Positions 30,052 to 33,749 of a stretch of 33,749 bases of DNA are shown piece after piece. The translations under genes and the position numbers were made by a program. The notes under the pieces are model-generated. The model ran no database searches. It saw only the letters and a program-made list of their open reading frames with translations, and was not told the origin of the DNA. Every line of letters starts with the position of its first letter. The stretch's first letter is position 1. The DNA comes from an uncultured Kiritimatiellota bacterium (GTDB lineage: Bacteria; Verrucomicrobiota; Kiritimatiellia; RFP12; UBA1067): the NCBI GenBank assembly GCA_934635045.1, contig CAKTZA010000041.1:1-33749 (forward strand), in the 5' to 3' direction.

Positions 30052-31347
30052 CTACTCCAGTATATGCCAATATTCAGTCATCCATCGATCAGTCCAACAT
30101 TCTTTATACCGAACCATGATATCAACTCTTTGGGTATCTCCCGTCAAGTTTTCCCCGACCCAAGAAACGAACCCCGTTAGTGTCGTTCCAGAGGCAATAT
30201 AGCTTGGTATCCTCAATGACGGAAATAATAAGCGAACTATCTCAATTGCGCCGCCAACACCAGTGGCGATATCTCCTAGCACATCTAGAAAATTGTTTTT
30301 TGAAAAAGTCACATAACTTCTGATGGATACAAATTGATGTTGCTGAAAGTATTCTTCTTTGTACGTATAATCACCATCTTTCCATTCTTTTGAAGAATCT
30401 CTTTGATCCCACAAATTTCTATATATATGAGGTTGAGTCCTATGAGTTACCGTCAACCCATCAAGGCTTTCAATGGCCTTAATTACATCTTCATATCGAG
30501 TCATAGGCTGAGGCGGAGTCAAGCTCTCATACGCTGTTCCTGGACGTGTATCAAATGTGCAATCCTTATATTCGTGCCATATGTATTCATACCCACAACT
30601 TCCGCCCAAAAAGTCGATACACTTGGTTACACGGTTCTCGCAGTACGCCAACTGGTTCCAACCGTCTGGATAGCCGAGCGGGTCGGCGGTCTGCCACTTG
30701 GCGAGGTCGGCGCGGTAGTTGCGGTAGAGGAACACGCGGCCAAGCCCCTCGATTTCGGGCTTGCCCGTGAAGAAGGGAGAGGAAATAATCGAATGGTCGA
30801 ATCGTCGAATGTTCGAATCGGGGGACGTGCGGAACGCCGCCGTAGCGGCGACCGGAACAGGTTCTCCGAAGGCCGTCAGCGCGGCGGCGGTGTACCTGCG
30901 GCCGGACTTCTTCCGCGACGCCCCGCGCCCCTCGTCGCGGACGCCGACGGTCGTGCCGAGGGCGTCGTTGAAGTACGTCGCGCCCCTTGACGAGACGACC
31001 GGGTTGCCGCGCGGCCCCTTGCGGGCCCTGCGGGCGCTTCGCTTCGCTCGCGGCTTCCCTCCGAAGCGAAGCTTCTTCGGCGCATCTCCGACGTGCGGCT
31101 CGTTCACGAAGGACTCGTCGCCGCGCCGCACGAGCGCGAGGCCGTCCCACGCGAAGCCCTCCGACCGCCCGTCGCCGTAGTCCGCGCGCGCGAGCTGCCC
31201 GTCGACGTGGTAGGCGTAGGCGTACGAGCGCTTGCCGTCCGTCACGGACAGCACCTTGTCGAGGTAGCCGTAGCGGTAAGTCCTGTCCCCCTCCTTCACG
31301 AGCCGCCCCGCCGCGTCGTAGGCGTAGCGCTCAATTCTCATTGTCAT
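30052..31347 (-). CDS. Displaced RHS cassette, second core subtype, tip T6
   Basis: A 431-residue orphan module: RHS repeats (RYAYDAAGRLVKEGDRTYRY; LDKVLSVTDGKRSYAYAYHV), a core ending FLYRNYRADLAKWQTADPLG then NQLAYCENRVTK, and the junction IDFLGG. The tip from about residue 250 is unrelated to the others (YEYIWHEYKDCTFDTRPG; VTHRTQPHIYRNLWDQRD), with a hydrophobic patch SYIASGTTLTGFVSWVG near the end. An in-frame tandem repeat (family E) encodes SNIRRFDHSIISS. The head aligns with the RHS gene at 32523-33749, so this is a displaced duplicate of its 3' part. The module starts as MTMRIERYAYD, at an ATG near 31347 with no clear ribosome site. Confidence 0.8.
   Translation of the reverse strand: MTMRIERYAYDAAGRLVKEGDRTYRYGYLDKVLSVTDGKRSYAYAYHVDGQLARADYGDGRSEGFAWDGLALVRRGDESFVNEPHVGDAPKKLRFGGKPRAKRSARRARKGPRGNPVVSSRGATYFNDALGTTVGVRDEGRGASRKKSGRRYTAAALTAFGEPVPVAATAAFRTSPDSNIRRFDHSIISSPFFTGKPEIEGLGRVFLYRNYRADLAKWQTADPLGYPDGWNQLAYCENRVTKCIDFLGGSCGYEYIWHEYKDCTFDTRPGTAYESLTPPQPMTRYEDVIKAIESLDGLTVTHRTQPHIYRNLWDQRDSSKEWKDGDYTYKEEYFQQHQFVSIRSYVTFSKNNFLDVLGDIATGVGGAIEIVRLLFPSLRIPSYIASGTTLTGFVSWVGENLTGDTQRVDIMVRYKECWTDRWMTEYWHILE
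30784..30820. repeat. Tandem TCGAA-type repeat, family E, copy 1
   Basis: Four ~9-bp units (TCGAATGG, TCGAATCG, TCGAATGT, TCGAATC) read in frame in the T6 cassette. The same insert at the same place occurs at 33197-33230. Only one arm is seen, so it is not a palindrome here. Confidence 0.7.
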
Positions 31348-31391
31348 CTCGTTTCATAGTCACACAGCAACCTTTCTCACGAGGACTTGGG

Positions 31392-31540
31392 TTACTCCGT
31401 CCCTCCGTCCGAAAGGCCGCGCCCGGCCCATGCCGCCCGCCGCCACCCCCAACACAGCGGCAGCAGCGCGCAGACCAGCGCCGCCGCGTGGTTCGGATTC
31501 GTGAATCCAAAACCAAGACTTTCCCAATCATTAACTATAA
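31392..31540 (-). pseudogene. Fragment duplicating the 5' part of the ligase-like gene
   Basis: The frame reads ESLGFGFTNPNHAAALVC then ALLPLCWGWRRAAWAGRGL, then SDGGTE and a stop, closely matching the start of the gene at 28928 (GFHNPNHAAALVCALLPLC, GWRRAAWVGRGL). Homology ends where CCGTCCCTCCGTCC, a family B-like word, begins. It lies after the T7 partner gene exactly as the longer copy lies after the T6 partner gene. Confidence 0.8.
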
Positions 31541-31559
31541 ATTCCAAAGCCTATTACCA

Positions 31560-32504
31560 TCATTGTTGATCTACGTTAACGTTTAGACACACCACACCAA
31601 ATGAACCACCAGTAACTCTCATTTCTATTTCTATTCGCACCCCATCCTTTGTTGTTACAGACCTAACTTGACGACCATCCGGCTCTATCCGATGCGTCAT
31701 ATTGTTCCGAATGCAAATGGATTTCACTATATTCACTTCAAGCGAATCAAAAAACCGTGCACATTGGGACATGCAATCTTTCCCCGAAATAAGCTTATGC
31801 AGCCTGAAGCCATGCAGTCGACTGTCGCGGTCAAAATAACACATCAAAGTATTAAAGTCTGTGTGCCTTATTATTTTAGGCCGAACAAATCGAAACCCTC
31901 CACGCACCCCATTGGCATTTAACTCGCAAACGCCTACATTATTCGTGGACAAGTCAACTGAACTTAGCTTGAAGAAATTATGTGCAAATTCTTCCAAATT
32001 TGGAACTTCATTCATGCCCTTGGGAACATTATGTTCATGATTGGCAAGGTACTTTTCCGAAATTGAAATATCAACAATCATTTGGATCCCTTCATCTAAA
32101 TCGACAAAGGAAATCTTCGCCAACAAACCATCGTCAGTTTCTATCTCTCCTGTATTGTCATCTTTTTCCTTAAGGACTGACGAGCAACCGACTTCTGGTG
32201 GCACCATCTGATGCTGGACTTCTGACATTAACCGTCTTTTTTCTAAACCGGAAATGCCTTTTCTCAAGACTGTTGAATATTTTCTGACGCCTGTAAGCAT
32301 TCCTGTATCCGATGAGAATTTCCATTCTGCTCTTACATAAAAACCATTGGTCGTTTCAGCCACAAGATTAGTAATGATCGCTTGCACTGGACGATCAACT
32401 CTACTCGGAATGTCCTCCCCCAGCACATTCACATAGAAGCCATCTGCTGCATAGCCAGAAACGGAGAGGACTATACAACCAAATGCCAAGAAAGCATTCT
32501 TCAT
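31560..32504 (-). CDS. Exported protein, candidate immunity for RHS tip T7
   Basis: A 314-residue protein with signal peptide MKNAFLAFGCIVLSVSGYAA. The mature protein is beta-rich (YVRAEWKFSSDTGMLTGVRK; RIEIEMRVTGGSFGVVCLNV) with no recognised domain. The ATG has GGAG 7 bases upstream and lies 18 bases after the RHS stop. The gene is clearly AT-richer than the RHS core. By position it is the partner of tip T7, and its predicted periplasmic location fits the pattern of the other pairs. Confidence 0.7.
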   Translation of the reverse strand: MKNAFLAFGCIVLSVSGYAADGFYVNVLGEDIPSRVDRPVQAIITNLVAETTNGFYVRAEWKFSSDTGMLTGVRKYSTVLRKGISGLEKRRLMSEVQHQMVPPEVGCSSVLKEKDDNTGEIETDDGLLAKISFVDLDEGIQMIVDISISEKYLANHEHNVPKGMNEVPNLEEFAHNFFKLSSVDLSTNNVGVCELNANGVRGGFRFVRPKIIRHTDFNTLMCYFDRDSRLHGFRLHKLISGKDCMSQCARFFDSLEVNIVKSICIRNNMTHRIEPDGRQVRSVTTKDGVRIEIEMRVTGGSFGVVCLNVNVDQQ

Positions 32505-32522
32505 CTGAGACTCCTCTCGTTC

Positions 32523-33749
32523 TCATTCTGGACGTCTTCGATACTGTGTCTCAGACTTGTCTTTTGAATGATCTACAATATTATAATATCGATAGCCCAC
32601 ATGTATGGTTTTTTCTTCTTGAATGAATAACTTGTATCCACTTATTCCATTGTTAACATAACTCATAACCTTAAAGAAGACACCATATCCTGACAAGAAA
32701 GAGGTAAAATACGACAACTTTTCCATATCATCGATAAATAAGTCCATAGCACCTTTCGGAACGACAAAAAGGACCTCATTATAATCATACGTTGTCCATG
32801 AAGCTGTCCAATCTTTAAATCGGTAATCCCATTCTTCGTTGAGTTTTCTCCATGCCGTATATCTGACATCAGATTCTGTTTCATCAGATTTTAATCCACT
32901 GCCTCGGCAAACTTCTTTCCAATAAAGAGTCAACCCACGGCTATTTGTTCGAATCCTATCTTGCTCTTCCACACATCTTCTATTTTCCTCTTCCATTTGA
33001 GCCTTGGTAATGCATCCCCATAAATCCACTGCGCTCGTCACGCCATTTCCGCAATACGCCAACTGGTTCCAGCCGTCGGGGTAGCCGAGCGGGTCGGCGG
33101 TCTGCCACTTGGCGAGGTCGGCGCGGTAGTTGCGGTAGAGGAACACGCGGCCGAGGCCCTCGACCTGCGGCTTGCCCGTGAAGAAGGGGGAGGAAATAAT
33201 CGAATGGTCGAATTGACGAATGTTCGAATTGTGGGAAGTAGCGGCGACTGGAACCGGCTCGCCGAAGGCCGTCAGCGCGGCGGCTGAATACCTGCGGCCC
33301 TTCTTCGCGCCGACGGTCGTGCCGAGCATGTCGTTGAGGTAGGCGACGCCCTTCGAGGAGAGAACCGGGTTGCCGCCGCCGGGATGAGGCTCGTTGACGA
33401 ACGACTCGTCGCCGCGCCGCACGAGCGCGAGGCCGTCCCAGTGGAAATCCTCGGACGCGGCGGGCAGGGGGCTGCCCGCCCTACCGCCGACCCCGACGCC
33501 CACCCTGCCGCCGTCACCGTAGTCCGCGCGCGCGAGCTGCCCGTCGACGTGGTAGGCGTAGCGGTACGACCGCTTGCCGTCCGTCACGGACAGCACCTTG
33601 TCGAGGTAGCCGTAGCGGTAGGTCTTCTCCCCTTCGCGGACGAGCCGCCCCGCCGCGTCGTAGGCGTACCTGGTCGTCACGCCGTCGCAGGTGGACGAGA
33701 CGAGCTGGTTCGCCCCGTCGAAGGTGAAGGTCGTCGTCTTGCCGCGAAT
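32523..33749 (-). CDS. RHS protein C-terminal part, second core subtype, tip T7 (cut by window end)
   Basis: The frame is open to the last base of the window (FTFDGANQLVSS precedes the first internal GTG at 33680), so the real start lies beyond the edge. Visible: YD repeats (RYAYDAAGRLVREG), a core with GRVFLYRNYRADLAKWQTAD and PLGYPDGWNQLAYC, and the junction VDLWG. The unique tip of ~155 residues begins CITKAQMEEENRRC and contains YTAWRKLNEEWDYRFKDW, aromatic-rich, coded in AT-rich DNA; no family recognised. It carries family E in frame (SNIRQFDHSIISS). This is probably the full-length parent of the displaced T6 module. Confidence 0.85.
   Translation of the reverse strand: MRGKTTTFTFDGANQLVSSTCDGVTTRYAYDAAGRLVREGEKTYRYGYLDKVLSVTDGKRSYRYAYHVDGQLARADYGDGGRVGVGVGGRAGSPLPAASEDFHWDGLALVRRGDESFVNEPHPGGGNPVLSSKGVAYLNDMLGTTVGAKKGRRYSAAALTAFGEPVPVAATSHNSNIRQFDHSIISSPFFTGKPQVEGLGRVFLYRNYRADLAKWQTADPLGYPDGWNQLAYCGNGVTSAVDLWGCITKAQMEEENRRCVEEQDRIRTNSRGLTLYWKEVCRGSGLKSDETESDVRYTAWRKLNEEWDYRFKDWTASWTTYDYNEVLFVVPKGAMDLFIDDMEKLSYFTSFLSGYGVFFKVMSYVNNGISGYKLFIQEEKTIHVGYRYYNIVDHSKDKSETQYRRRPE
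33197..33230. repeat. Tandem TCGAA-type repeat, family E, copy 2
   Basis: Units TCGAATGG, TCGAATTG, ACGAATGT, TCGAATTG in the same position and frame as in the T6 cassette, so the insertion predates duplication of the module. Confidence 0.7.

Noticed and set aside
5992..33749. Classical insertion sequence or prophage driving the rearrangements
   Set aside because: No transposase, integrase or phage gene is recognisable anywhere in the window.

Overview
The window reads like a chromosomal segment of a GC-rich, anaerobic, fermentative Gram-negative bacterium. Evidence is an HndABCD-type [FeFe]-hydrogenase operon, many lipobox and signal-peptide proteins (so a two-membrane envelope), alkaline-phosphatase-superfamily and LamG/calcium-repeat proteins, giant Sec-exported RHS proteins and abundant small palindromic repeats. 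That mix would suit the PVC group (Kiritimatiellota, Lentisphaerota or relatives), but no rRNA or marker gene is present, so the placement is a low-confidence inference.

Layout. (1) 1-750: a NarL/LuxR response regulator on the plus strand, ending at a strong hairpin that faces the hydrogenase operon. (2) 5432-748, minus strand: promoter, hndA, hndB, hndC, hndD. (3) 24447-5525, minus strand: what looks like one very long transcription unit with a good promoter at 24418-24447. It encodes two exported or anchored helical-repeat proteins, a lipoprotein, a sulfatase-like phosphoesterase, a LamG protein, a 1865-residue RHS protein with a signal peptide, and then an array of displaced RHS C-terminal toxin cassettes. 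Each cassette repeats the last part of the RHS core, carries a different AT-richer tip, and is followed with very small gaps or overlaps by a candidate immunity gene. (4) 33749-24754, minus strand: a second RHS locus of a different core subtype, cut by the window end. It has one displaced cassette, a disrupted O-antigen-ligase-like gene, a tandem-duplicated alpha/beta hydrolase and a phospholipase-A2-tipped RHS cassette whose core matches locus 3.

How it fits together. I count seven RHS tips (T1-T7). Two have recognisable chemistry: T3 has an HEMDH zinc-protease-like motif and T5 has the CCxxHDxCY phospholipase A2 signature. Five of the seven candidate partners have a lipobox or signal peptide and the other two have transmembrane segments. 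The simplest reading is an envelope-directed polymorphic toxin arsenal exported through Sec, not a PAAR/type VI system. The cassettes are edged and interrupted by short dispersed palindromes whose arms are two or three direct copies of an ~8-10 bp unit. These are often translated in frame inside RHS and ligase genes, and are plausible recombination sites for building and shuffling the array.

Limits: gene families were recognised by eye from motifs. Most toxin tips and immunity candidates match nothing I can name, and all toxin/immunity assignments are inferred from position.
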